Below, piece by piece: positions 1 through 6,656 of a stretch of DNA of 12,527 nucleotides; position 1 is the first letter of the stretch; every line of letters starts with the position of its first letter. The DNA comes from Thermohalobaculum sp039817245 (GTDB taxonomy: Bacteria; Pseudomonadota; Alphaproteobacteria; Rhodobacterales; Rhodobacteraceae): assembly GCA_039817245.1 (NCBI GenBank), contig JBCBWF010000118.1, forward strand, positions 1-12,527, in the 5' to 3' direction. Below the pieces are notes generated by a model. The model ran no database searches. It was given only the letters and a program-made list of their open reading frames with translations, and was not told the DNA's origin. The position numbers were made by a program, and so were the translations under genes.

Positions 1-439
1 CGGTCATGGTGATCTCGGAGCCGAGCTGGGTCACGGTGACCTGCGTGGCGACCGTGATCTTGTAGAAGTCCGTGCGCAGGCACTCCACCGTTGGGATGCG
101 CTCGACGGTTGCGGAGAAAGTCACATCCGCAAGGTCGACACCCATGCGGTTAGCGATCAGTAGCCGCGCCTCGTCTTCGAAATAGGTGAAGAACACCGGC
201 ACCGTCGCGCCGTCTACGACACCGAGCTCCGCGGGAGAACGCGCGAGCAGACGTGCCGCGTCGCGGGTCGCACTGTCCAAAGCTTCGCGGGTCGAAAGGG
301 CAATGCCGTAATTTGCCGTAATGAGCATGACTCCGAGCAGCAACGGCAAGCTGACGAGCAGCTCCATTGCGCTAGCGCCTCTTTCGTCGCTCATCCAACG
401 GTTGTATTCGAAACGAATACGTCTTGCTAACGGCAACAT
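1..439 (-). CDS. TadE-like pilus assembly protein (5' part, gene runs off the window)
   Basis: The reading frame is open on the minus strand from an ATG at 439-437 through the window edge, giving 146 residues with no stop. After a basic N-terminus it reads DERGASAMELLVSLPLLL and continues into one hydrophobic segment (about residues 25-47), then a polar, presumably extracytoplasmic, domain. This is the N-terminal plan of TadE-family pseudopilins: a Gly (G21) followed by a hydrophobic helix with Glu (E26) at position +5, the place expected for prepilin peptidase cleavage in type IV prepilins. TadE/TadF are minor pseudopilins of Tad (Flp) pilus systems, or lone TadE-like envelope proteins. The start is chosen because GGAG lies 6 nt upstream; ATG at residue 16 (MSDERG) is an alternative. 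Codons (TTG, TTA, AGA, CGT) are less G+C-biased than in neighbouring genes. Neighbouring tad genes would lie outside the window, so whether a full locus exists is unknown. Confidence 0.8.
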   Translation of the reverse strand, partial: MLPLARRIRFEYNRWMSDERGASAMELLVSLPLLLGVMLITANYGIALSTREALDSATRDAARLLARSPAELGVVDGATVPVFFTYFEDEARLLIANRMGVDLADVTFSATVERIPTVECLRTDFYKITVATQVTVTQLGSEITMT

Positions 440-835
440 CCACGACTCCAGTTAGATCTGGGTTGCAACTATCATAGTCGAGAACCGGTGGATTGACAGT
501 TTGTGCTACGTCCCAAACTGAAACATACGCGGCGATTTGTATGCTTAATTCGCGTGTAGGAGACTGTCAGAGAACGCCTGCAACCTTCGGTTGTATCGGC
601 ACACGACAACTCAAACGCTGGGAGGGGAGCTGTTACGAATCATACGAAGCTCTTGAGCTCAGTATTCATCACTGACCGTTAAAGACAATTTGCCGGTCGA
701 AACGCAGTGCCAGGGCACAGCGCACGTTGCAGACCGGCACCAACCCGCCGGACGCGCGCAGCATTGCCCTTCTGAGATCGGCGCTAGCTCAGTGCAAAAA
801 CGGGGCGAAATACGGGCAAAAGGACGGCAATCGCT
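440..835. other. Intergenic region between divergent genes, relatively A+T-rich, no gene seen
   Basis: About 400 bp separate the divergently transcribed TadE-like and UbiG-like genes. The line 541-600 has 31 G/C of 60, against about 45 of 60 in a typical coding line of this window. It holds small inverted repeats, for example CAACC-TTC-GGTTG near 579-592 and TCAGT/ACTGA near 660-676, but no T-run or recognisable RNA fold. A 60-codon frame at 493-675 starts with TTG, has no ribosome binding site and has unusual Cys-rich content, so it is not called. The promoter for the plus-strand genes must lie in the right half, but no convincing -35/-10 pair was found there. Confidence 0.5.
471..499 (-). 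promoter_or_regulatory. Candidate sigma-70 promoter for the TadE-like gene
   Basis: On the minus strand a -35-like CTGTCA (499-494, 4/6 to TTGACA) is separated by 17 bp from a -10-like TATGAT (476-471, 5/6 to TATAAT). Transcription would start near 464, giving a short leader of about 25 nt that contains the GGAG ribosome binding site. This rests on sequence match and geometry only. An exact TTGACA on the plus strand at 493-498 has no matching -10 at usual spacing. Confidence 0.35.
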
Positions 836-1543
836 GTGAAACGCAACGATCTCAGCATCTACGACCGGTACGCTGATGCGTGGTGGGACGGTTCCGAGCG
901 CTGGCTGCGCGTGCTGGCCAACATGGTGCCCGCACGGCTGCGGTTCTTCGAGCGCAGCCTGCCCGGCTGGGACGGGCGCGCGGTGCTCGATCTCGGCTGC
1001 GGCGGCGGGTTCCTCGCGGAGGCGCTCGCGCGGCGGGGCGCGGCGGTCACCGGGATCGACCCGGCCGAGGGCGCCATCGCGAGCGCCAAACGCCATGCCG
1101 CGGCCGAGGGGCTCGAGATCCGCTACGAGACCGGCGTGGGCGAGGCTCTGCCCTTCGAGGATGCGAGCTTCGACGCGGTGGTCTGCGTCGATGTGCTGGA
1201 GCATGTGGCCGATCTCGACCGCGTGGTGGCGGAGATCGCGCGCGTCCTGCGCCCCGGCGGCTGGTTCTGCTACGACACGATCAACGCGACGCTCATGGCC
1301 CGGCTGGTGGTGGTCACCGGCGCGGAGAACGTGCTCGGCATGCTGCCGAAGGGCACGCACGACCCTGCCCTCTTCATCCCGCCCGCGCGCCTGAAGGCGG
1401 CGCTGGAGGCTCAGGGCCTGGCCCCCGGACCCATCCGCGGGCTGGGGCCGACGGGGATCAACCGCCGGCTGGATTTCACCTTCGGGATCACGCCCTTCAC
1501 CGGCATCATCTATATCGGCACGGCCCGGAAGGCGGCGGCATGA
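836..1543 (+). CDS. UbiG-like SAM-dependent methyltransferase
   Basis: A 235-residue class I SAM methyltransferase starting at GTG, with AAAAGGA about 11 nt upstream. Motif I is LDLGCGGG (residues 51-58), the acidic residue after strand 2 is D75 (TGID), a VDVLEH segment follows at about 118-123, and LRPGG sits at 138-142. The pattern TGAENVLGMLPKGTHDPALFIPPARL (about 161-186), seen here as two adjoining parts, matches the corresponding region of E. coli UbiG (VGAEYILRMVPKGTHD and FIKPAEL), and the N-terminal WWD also fits. UbiG carries out the O-methylations of ubiquinone biosynthesis at the cytoplasmic membrane face. The region after WWD (GSERWLRVLANMVPARL) departs from the usual UbiG 'LHxxNPxRL' pattern, so this may be a paralogue with another substrate. 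It overlaps the DUF427 gene by ATGA, suggesting translational coupling. Family is confident, exact substrate is not. Confidence 0.85.
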   Translation: MKRNDLSIYDRYADAWWDGSERWLRVLANMVPARLRFFERSLPGWDGRAVLDLGCGGGFLAEALARRGAAVTGIDPAEGAIASAKRHAAAEGLEIRYETGVGEALPFEDASFDAVVCVDVLEHVADLDRVVAEIARVLRPGGWFCYDTINATLMARLVVVTGAENVLGMLPKGTHDPALFIPPARLKAALEAQGLAPGPIRGLGPTGINRRLDFTFGITPFTGIIYIGTARKAAA

Positions 1544-2028
1544 GCGCGCTGGCGGAAGAGTCGGTCTGGGACTATCCGCGCCCGCCGCGGCTGGAGCCGG
1601 TCGAGGCTGTGCTGGCGGTGGATTACGCGGGGCAGCGGCTGGCGGAGACCACGGCCGCGACCGGGCCCGGCCTGCGCGTGCTTGAGACGAGCCATCCGCC
1701 CACCTACTACCTGCCGCCGGCGAGCATCGCGCCGGGGACGCTGGTGCCGGTGAATGGTCGTTCCTTCTGTGAGTTCAAAGGCATGGCGCAGTATTTCGAC
1801 GTGGTGCTGGCGGGGCGAATGGCGCGGCGGGCGGCCTGGTGCTACCCAACGCCGACCGCCGGCTTCGCCGCACTCACCGGCTATATCGCCCTCTACGCCA
1901 GCGCCATGGAGGCCTGCTGGGTCGGCGAGACCCGGGTGCTCGCACAGGAGGGCGACTTCTACGGCGGCTGGATCACGCCGAATCTGCGCGGCCCCTTCAA
2001 GGGCGCGCCGGGCACGCGGCACTGGTAG
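1540..2028 (+). CDS. DUF427 family protein (PF04248-type)
   Basis: The ATG at 1540 overlaps the stop of the methyltransferase gene (ATGA), giving 162 residues. The sequence carries the DUF427 hallmarks: THPPTYY-like TYYLPP (residues 55-60), a short basic strand, SFCEFKG (75-81), QYFDV (84-88), AAWCYPTPT (98-106), GYIALYA (114-120) and a C-terminal GGWITPNLRGPFKG (142-155). Members are small soluble beta-rich proteins found widely in alphaproteobacteria and actinobacteria; no reaction is established. There is no signal peptide or membrane segment, so it is probably cytoplasmic. Coupling to a UbiG-like enzyme is a context hint, not proof, of a shared pathway. The gene ends only 3 bp before the oppositely transcribed lipocalin gene ends, leaving no room for a separate terminator. 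The longer open frame upstream of 1540 is a shadow of the methyltransferase gene. Confidence 0.88.
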   Translation: MSALAEESVWDYPRPPRLEPVEAVLAVDYAGQRLAETTAATGPGLRVLETSHPPTYYLPPASIAPGTLVPVNGRSFCEFKGMAQYFDVVLAGRMARRAAWCYPTPTAGFAALTGYIALYASAMEACWVGETRVLAQEGDFYGGWITPNLRGPFKGAPGTRHW

Positions 2029-2031
2029 GGC

Positions 2032-3105
2032 TCAGTACCCGGTCATCTCGAGATAGCCGACGCCCTCATGGCTGCCGGCGAACCGGATCGGGCCCTCCCA
2101 GTACTCGAAGCTCGTATCCATCCAGCTCTGGGCGTTGAGCGGGACCGTCTCGATGGTGACATCGCGGGAGGGGATCTCGATGCGCCAATGGGTCGGCACC
2201 GCGCGCCCGTCGATATCGGTCCGCTCGAGCGGGGTCATGGAGACGGTGTTGCGGCCGAGCGACTCGGAGCGGCCGTCCCGCCCGATCCAGTTGCCGGTGA
2301 GGTAGTGGTTCCCGTCGTCCTGGCGGAGGCGATAGAGCATCACCGCAGTGTCGTCCCCGAAGCGGAGCGCGAACCAGTCCCACCCGCTCTGGCCGGGGGC
2401 GAGCGGCTGGGTGGACCATTCGCGATCCATCCAGGCACGGCCGCGCACCTCGCGCTCGCGGCCCTCGATCACGAGCGTGCCCTCGGCCTCGAAGAAGGGC
2501 TGGCTGTAGTAGTGCGAGGCCTGGCCGAGATCGGATTTGACGCTGTAGCCCGCCTCGCCCTGCAGGACCGGGGGGGCGTCGGTGGCGAGCGTGAGGTCGT
2601 AGGCGAAATCCTCGCCGCGGGCGGAGAGGTGGAGAGGGGCGAAGGGGGCGTCCGGCGCAGGCGTCGTGCTCTCGAAGCGCCAGTCGTCGAGATGGGCGGA
2701 GAAGGGTACACCGGCGACGCCCGCCTGCCCGATGCCGCCGCGCGCGAAGCGTTCTGCGCTAAGGTGCTGATCTGCTGAGGTTACGGCGGCATGGGCCATC
2801 CAGAATTGCGGGCTGGCCCAGCCCTCGCCGCCCCCGCCGGTGCTGGAGGCGGGGCGGAGGGCGGAGCGGAAGAGCGTCCATTGCAGGCCGTAGGCGCGGC
2901 CCTCGGCATCCTCGAGATTGGCGGTCACGTACCACCATTCGATGCGGAATTCCGGGTGGGGGCCGTGGTCCTCGGGGAAGCGGATCTCGCGGTCGGGGCG
3001 CACCTCGGCATAGCCCTCCTGCGGCTCGGCGCCGAGCCCGGCATAGCCTTGCGCCAGGGCCGCGGGGGCGGCGAGGACGAGCGCGAGGGCGGCGAGGAGC
3101 CTCAT
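2032..3105 (-). CDS. Secreted AttH/CrtC-type lipocalin-like protein
   Basis: A 357-residue protein with a Sec signal peptide (MRLLAALALVLAAPAALA, cleavage likely after residue 18, before QG). The mature part has the two-lipocalin layout of AttH-like proteins: EWWYVTANLEDAEGRAYGLQWTLFR in the first barrel (about 56-80, WWY and TLFR being the key parts) and RAWMDREWSTQPL plus GWDWFALRF (223-249) opening the second. The family includes carotenoid 1,2-hydratase-like folds and AttH of Agrobacterium; most members have no known reaction. The start at 3105 forms an ATGA overlap with the stop of the permease gene upstream, so the two are likely translated together. An open frame reaching 3255 lies inside the permease gene and lacks a signal peptide, so it is not used. 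Expected location is the periplasm, working with the ABC transporter on a hydrophobic ligand; that role is inference. Confidence 0.88.
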   Translation of the reverse strand: MRLLAALALVLAAPAALAQGYAGLGAEPQEGYAEVRPDREIRFPEDHGPHPEFRIEWWYVTANLEDAEGRAYGLQWTLFRSALRPASSTGGGGEGWASPQFWMAHAAVTSADQHLSAERFARGGIGQAGVAGVPFSAHLDDWRFESTTPAPDAPFAPLHLSARGEDFAYDLTLATDAPPVLQGEAGYSVKSDLGQASHYYSQPFFEAEGTLVIEGREREVRGRAWMDREWSTQPLAPGQSGWDWFALRFGDDTAVMLYRLRQDDGNHYLTGNWIGRDGRSESLGRNTVSMTPLERTDIDGRAVPTHWRIEIPSRDVTIETVPLNAQSWMDTSFEYWEGPIRFAGSHEGVGYLEMTGY

Positions 3106-5630
3106 CGCGCGCTCGCGAAGACCGCGACGAGCCGGGCCGGCGCCATGCGCGCGAGCCGCCAGAGCGGAAGAGCCGCGGCGAGCCCCGCCGTCAGCACCGC
3201 GAGCGCGAGGAGCCGCGCCCAGTCGAGCGGGAAGAGGGTGAGCGGCAGGCGCCATCCGAAGGCCTCCACATTGATGACCGCGACCAGCATCCAGGCGATG
3301 CCGAGCCCGAGCGGTATGGCGATGAGCCCGGTGAAGAGTGCGAGCGCCAGCATCTTGCCGAGCTCCATGAGCCCCAGCGACCGGCGCGTGACCCCGAGCG
3401 CCCAGACCGGCGCGAGGCTCGGCAGGCGCAGGCCCGAGAGGGTGACGAGGCTTGTCAGCAGCGCGATGCCGGCAACGCCGAGCGTGAGCGTGTTGAGCGC
3501 GCCCGTGACAACGAAAGTGCGCTCGAAAATGCGCAGCGACAGGGCCTTAAGGGTCTCGTTGTCGCGCAGCCGGTCCTCGCCGAGGCCGAAGGTCTCGCGC
3601 ATATCGGCGACGAGCGGCGCGGCGGGCGCGCCGTCGAGCCGGACCCCGAAGGCGCGTTGCTCCACATCCGGCCAGTGTTGCAGGAGGAGCGCGAGGTCGA
3701 CGCGCATCTGGCCTTTGGGGTTGCCGTAATCGGCATAGATGCCGCCGACGACGGCCTCCAGCCGCCCCTCGGCCCCCGGCAGCGCGATGCGCTCCCCCGG
3801 CGCGAGGTCGAGCCGGTAGGCGAGCTGTTCGCTGACGAGTGCGGCCTCGCCCGCCGCGATGCGGTCCCAGACCTGCGGGAGCTCGGCGAGGAGCGGCCAG
3901 CGGGTGCGGTAGAGCGGGTCGTCCGTGAAGCCGTAGACATCGACGGGCCAGCCCTCCAGCCGGGCCTCCGCGCGCCAGTTGGGCAGGACCGCGGCGACCT
4001 CGTCGCGCGCCTCCAGCCAGTCCGTCATCCGCCGGGCCTCGGCAGTGTCGGCGGCGCGGAAATAGACCTCGGCGGCGAGCCGGTCGTCGAGCCAGTGGGT
4101 GAAGGTGGCGCGGAAGCTGCCGACCATGGTGCCGACGCCGATATTGACGCCGAGAGCGAGGAGAAGCGCCATCAGCGCGAGCGACAGGCCGGGGAGCTGC
4201 TGGCGGCTATCCGCCCAGAACCAACGGCCTAGCCCCGGCGCGGCGAGGCGCTCGGCGGCGCCGAGGAGGCCCGCGAGAAGGACTGGCAGGAGGAGCGCTG
4301 CGGCGAGGAGGAGGCCGGCGAGCTGCCCGAAGCCCGCCATGAGGCCGGAGAGCCCGGTGAGCGGGAGCGCGAGCGCGACGAGGGCCACGCCGAGCGCGAC
4401 GAGGCCCTGGCGGCGGAGCCAGCGCCGCTGCGCCTCCGCCCAGGCCTGGGGCCCCGCGGCGGCGAGGAGCGGCATGGTGTAGGCGCGCCAGAGGGACTGG
4501 CCGGCCGCGAGCATGGCGCCTGCGACGCTCATGGCGAGCCCGGCCGCCCACCAGCCCGGGCGGAGGCCGAGGCTGCCCGGCACATCCGCGCCGTAGAGCC
4601 CGCGGAGCGAGGCGGCAACGTCCGGCAGGAGTGCTGCCGCCACGCCGTAGCCGCCGACGAGGCCAAGCAGCCCGGCGCCGAGGGCGAGCACGACCATCTC
4701 CAGCCCGAGCGCGCCGGCGAGCATCCCGGCCGAGACGCCGGTGGCGCGGAGCGTGCGGAACATGGTGCGCCGCTGCTCGAAAGCGAGACCGATCGCGGCG
4801 TTCACGATGAAGAGCCCCACCAGAAAAGCGAGCAATCCGAACGCGGTAAGGTTCATGTGGAAGCTCTCGGTGAGCCGGTCGAGATCGCCCGCGCCCTCCG
4901 GTTGGCTGCGGCGGAGGGGGATGTCGGTGACGTCCTTGGGCGCGGCCAGCCCCGCGGTCCCGCCAGGCGCGATGAGGAGGTAGGAGAGCGCGTCCGGCGC
5001 CTGGAGCACGGTCTGGGCAGCGCCGACATCGACCACGAGGAGGCCCGGGGAAAGGCGGGGCCGGAGCGAGAGAGGTGGGAGTGCGGGGCCGTCCGCCAGC
5101 CGCGGGACGGCCCCCTCGCCGAGGCCGAGGGCGCGCATGGTCTCCGCCGCGGCGTAGGTGCGGTGGGGCGGCAGGATGAACTCGGCGAAGCCGTCGCCGT
5201 TTTCCCCATCGTCTTCAGCGGCATCGGGGGCATCGAGCACAAGGCCCGCACCCGCCGGCATGGTGAGCGGGTCGATGCCGATGAGGCGGAGGGGAGCGGG
5301 ATCGGGCGCCGCGTGATCGGGGCTGACGGTGCCCTCGAGCACGGGCGTGACGGGCCAGCCGGCGCGGCGAAGCGCGACATAGGCGGACTGGTCGAAGCGG
5401 CTCGCGCCCACCGGCTCGAGGCGCGGCAGGCGGCTGCCGAAGGCCTCCGCCGCGCGGTCGTAGCTGGCGCGCGCCTCAGCGTTGAGCGCCTGGACGCCGG
5501 ACCAGAGGGCGGTGGCGACCGAGAGGCCGACAACGAGGGCGGCGAGCTGGATCGGGCTTCGCCACCAATGGCTTAGCAGCGTCGCAAGGGTCCAGCGGAG
5601 CACCCCGGCAGGACTGGCGGGCCGGCTCAT
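3102..5630 (-). CDS. ABC transporter permease, fused FtsX-type (LolC/E or AttF/G-like)
   Basis: An 842-residue inner-membrane protein with about ten predicted membrane segments. One segment lies near residues 28-46, followed by a periplasmic domain to about 258. A membrane cluster then runs from 262 to 335, 360-382 and 408-504, a second soluble domain spans about 505-705, and final segments fall at about 707-732, 758-788 and 805-825. Two FtsX-like units in one chain, each with a MacB-type periplasmic domain, is typical of 800-850-residue permeases in this family. The first periplasmic domain carries an acidic stretch (APDAAEDDGENGDGFAEF, 134-151). It starts with ATG in an ATGA overlap with the ATPase stop and ends in an ATGA overlap with the lipocalin start, so the three genes form one tight operon. 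Such transporters move lipids, lipoproteins or other hydrophobic cargo out of or across the inner membrane using a LolD-type ATPase. The cargo cannot be read from sequence. Confidence 0.9.
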   Translation of the reverse strand: MSRPASPAGVLRWTLATLLSHWWRSPIQLAALVVGLSVATALWSGVQALNAEARASYDRAAEAFGSRLPRLEPVGASRFDQSAYVALRRAGWPVTPVLEGTVSPDHAAPDPAPLRLIGIDPLTMPAGAGLVLDAPDAAEDDGENGDGFAEFILPPHRTYAAAETMRALGLGEGAVPRLADGPALPPLSLRPRLSPGLLVVDVGAAQTVLQAPDALSYLLIAPGGTAGLAAPKDVTDIPLRRSQPEGAGDLDRLTESFHMNLTAFGLLAFLVGLFIVNAAIGLAFEQRRTMFRTLRATGVSAGMLAGALGLEMVVLALGAGLLGLVGGYGVAAALLPDVAASLRGLYGADVPGSLGLRPGWWAAGLAMSVAGAMLAAGQSLWRAYTMPLLAAAGPQAWAEAQRRWLRRQGLVALGVALVALALPLTGLSGLMAGFGQLAGLLLAAALLLPVLLAGLLGAAERLAAPGLGRWFWADSRQQLPGLSLALMALLLALGVNIGVGTMVGSFRATFTHWLDDRLAAEVYFRAADTAEARRMTDWLEARDEVAAVLPNWRAEARLEGWPVDVYGFTDDPLYRTRWPLLAELPQVWDRIAAGEAALVSEQLAYRLDLAPGERIALPGAEGRLEAVVGGIYADYGNPKGQMRVDLALLLQHWPDVEQRAFGVRLDGAPAAPLVADMRETFGLGEDRLRDNETLKALSLRIFERTFVVTGALNTLTLGVAGIALLTSLVTLSGLRLPSLAPVWALGVTRRSLGLMELGKMLALALFTGLIAIPLGLGIAWMLVAVINVEAFGWRLPLTLFPLDWARLLALAVLTAGLAAALPLWRLARMAPARLVAVFASAR

Positions 5631-6307
5631 GCGGCGGCGGCGCGGTGGCTGAGCTGGCCGCCGCTGAGATGCAGCCGCTCGTCGAGCGTCGCCGCGAGCG
5701 CCATCGAATGGGTGACCATCAGGAGCGCCGCACCGGTCTCGGTGACGAGGGCGCGCGTGAGGGCCATGACCGCGCCGGCCGTGTGCTCGTCGAGATTGCC
5801 GGTGGGCTCATCCGCCAGCAGCAGCGCGGGGCGCGCGGCGAGGGCACGGCCGATGGCGAGGCGCTGCTGCTGGCCGCCGGAGAGCTGCTCGGGGTAGCGC
5901 GCAAGCGTCTCGCCGAGGCCGAGTCGCTCGGCAAGCTCGGCCTCCCAGGCCGGATCGTGGCGTCCGGCGAGGCGCGCCTGCAGGCTCAGATTGTCCGCCA
6001 CGCTGAGGGAGGGAACAAGGTTGAACTGCTGAAAAACAATGCCGATCCGCTCGCGTCGAAGACGGGCGCGGGCCCGCTCCGGCAGCGCCGCGATCTCGGT
6101 TCCGGCAAGACGGACGCTGCCGCTGTCCGGCCGGTCCAGCCCGCCGACGAGGTGGAGGAGCGTGCTCTTGCCGGAGCCGGACTCGCCCGTGAGCGCGAGC
6201 ATCCGGCCGGGCGCGAGCGAAAAACTGACGCCTCCAAGCACATGGAGTCGCCCGCCGGGCGTCGGATAGGACTTTGACAAGGTCTCGACGGAGAGGAGTT
6301 GCGACAT
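5627..6307 (-). CDS. ABC transporter ATP-binding protein, LolD/MacB type
   Basis: A 226-residue nucleotide-binding domain with all motifs intact: Walker A GESGSGKST (41-49), Q-loop FQQFNLVPSLS (92-102), signature LSGGQQQRLAIGRAL (142-156), Walker B LLLADEPTGNLD (162-173) and H-loop H200 in MVTHS. The EPTGNLD and QQFNLxPxLxxxxN patterns are typical of LolD/FtsE/MacB/SalX-like ATPases that pair with FtsX-type permeases. The ATG at 6307 is chosen because the domain begins at once (MSQLLSVETLSKSYP). An in-frame ATG 59 codons upstream (6484) would add a low-complexity sequence with no family match. The Shine-Dalgarno is weak (GGA about 6 nt upstream). This is the first gene of the operon; its promoter should lie in 6308-6656. 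The start codon also forms one arm of a 7-bp inverted repeat. Confidence 0.9.
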   Translation of the reverse strand: MSQLLSVETLSKSYPTPGGRLHVLGGVSFSLAPGRMLALTGESGSGKSTLLHLVGGLDRPDSGSVRLAGTEIAALPERARARLRRERIGIVFQQFNLVPSLSVADNLSLQARLAGRHDPAWEAELAERLGLGETLARYPEQLSGGQQQRLAIGRALAARPALLLADEPTGNLDEHTAGAVMALTRALVTETGAALLMVTHSMALAATLDERLHLSGGQLSHRAAAA

Positions 6308-6350
6308 GCGGGTCCATGGGTTGGCGACGGCCTTCGGTGGCAGATGTCGC
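6301..6350 (-). promoter_or_regulatory. Inverted repeat containing the start codon of the ABC ATPase gene
   Basis: GCGACAT at 6301-6307 and ATGTCGC at 6344-6350 are perfect 7-bp complements, 36 bp apart. On the minus-strand transcript the downstream arm is AUGUCGC, that is, the start codon and next codon of the ATPase gene. If the stem forms it would hide the start codon of the first gene in the operon. Only 7 bp pair, and the intervening sequence does not extend the stem, so it may be chance. Confidence 0.3.
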
Positions 6351-6560
6351 GGCCGGGGCGCAGGGCAAGCGCCTGCGGCGGCCTGCCTCCTGCGGGGACC
6401 GAAAGCGCGGTAAATTAACCCAGTAAAGAAACTTGAATCGATGTCGGACTGGCTTTTGGCGTGCGGGCTCCCGCTCCCTCCCACGTCATTTTACGCAACG
6501 GGACCTGAATCTCCGGTAACCATGATCGGTTTTCTGCCCGTTGGCCCGCCCATCGCAAAT

Positions 6561-6575
6561 GTTCACACTATGTTC
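6561..6575 (+). promoter_or_regulatory. LexA-type (SOS) box candidate GTTC-N7-GTTC
   Basis: The 15-mer GTTCACACTATGTTC is an exact GTTC-N7-GTTC direct repeat, the known LexA-binding pattern of alphaproteobacteria. Read on the other strand it is GAACATAGTGTGAACAT, a repeat of GAACAT with 5 bp between. It lies about 250 bp upstream of the ABC operon start. No DNA-repair gene is adjacent, so LexA control is a motif-based inference; a match to eight fixed bases alone is not rare in 12.5 kb. Confidence 0.4.
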
Positions 6576-6616
6576 GGAAGGTGCCGTCAATCCTGTCGTG
6601 GGTGGGCGCGGGCGCA
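6561..6616 (+). repeat. Bipartite intergenic repeat, copy 1
   Basis: GTTCACACTATGTTC (6561-6575), an 18-bp spacer, then TGTCGTGGGTGGG (6594-6606) extending as NGCGGNCGCA to 6616. The same two blocks, in the same order, orientation and exact spacing, occur at 11173-11228. Block 1 is identical in 15/15 positions and block 2 in 21/23, while the 18-bp spacers match at only about 5 positions. Conserved blocks at fixed distance around a free spacer suggest two binding sites or promoter-like parts rather than a duplicated gene fragment. Confidence 0.85.
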
Positions 6617-6639
6617 GATGGGCTGGAGGGCGCGCGGGC

Positions 6640-6656
6640 GGCCCCCCGGGAGGGCC
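6640..6656 (-). terminator. G+C-rich hairpin directly after the dehydrogenase stop
   Basis: On the minus strand the 17 nt just beyond the stop codon can fold into a 7-bp stem with a 3-nt loop (GGCCCTC/GGGGGCC, including one G-U pair). It is not followed by a U-run, so it is at best a non-canonical terminator or mRNA end stabiliser. Confidence 0.25.

Larger units (their letters stand above)
6308..6656. other. Intergenic region upstream of the ABC operon
   Basis: Between the dehydrogenase stop and the ATPase start lie 349 bp without a supportable gene. The part 6400-6560 is visibly less G+C-rich, as expected of a promoter region, and includes TTAACC at 6415-6420. It also holds the bipartite repeat (6561-6616) and a G+C-rich hairpin directly after the dehydrogenase stop. 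On the minus strand TTGACG (6590-6585) is followed after 17 bp by TGTGAA (6567-6562), a weak promoter match overlapping the GTTC-N7-GTTC motif. No better -35/-10 pair for the operon was found. Confidence 0.4.

Noticed and set aside
493..675. 60-codon plus-strand frame in the intergenic region
   Set aside because: It starts with TTG, has no ribosome binding site, and its composition does not resemble a protein of this organism.
659..1360. 233-codon minus-strand frame opposite the methyltransferase gene
   Set aside because: It is an antisense shadow of a well-supported gene, as expected in high-G+C DNA, with His/Arg/Ala-rich sequence and no family motif.
6013..6026. A third possible LexA-like site, GAAC-6 nt-GAAC, inside the ATPase gene
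   Set aside because: The spacing is 6 rather than 7, it lies within a conserved Q-loop coding region, and it lacks the second block.
6308..6484. 59-codon N-terminal extension of the ABC ATPase
   Set aside because: The extension is low-complexity and the family starts at MSQLLSVETLSKSYP; an ATG further upstream would also place promoter-like sequence inside the gene.
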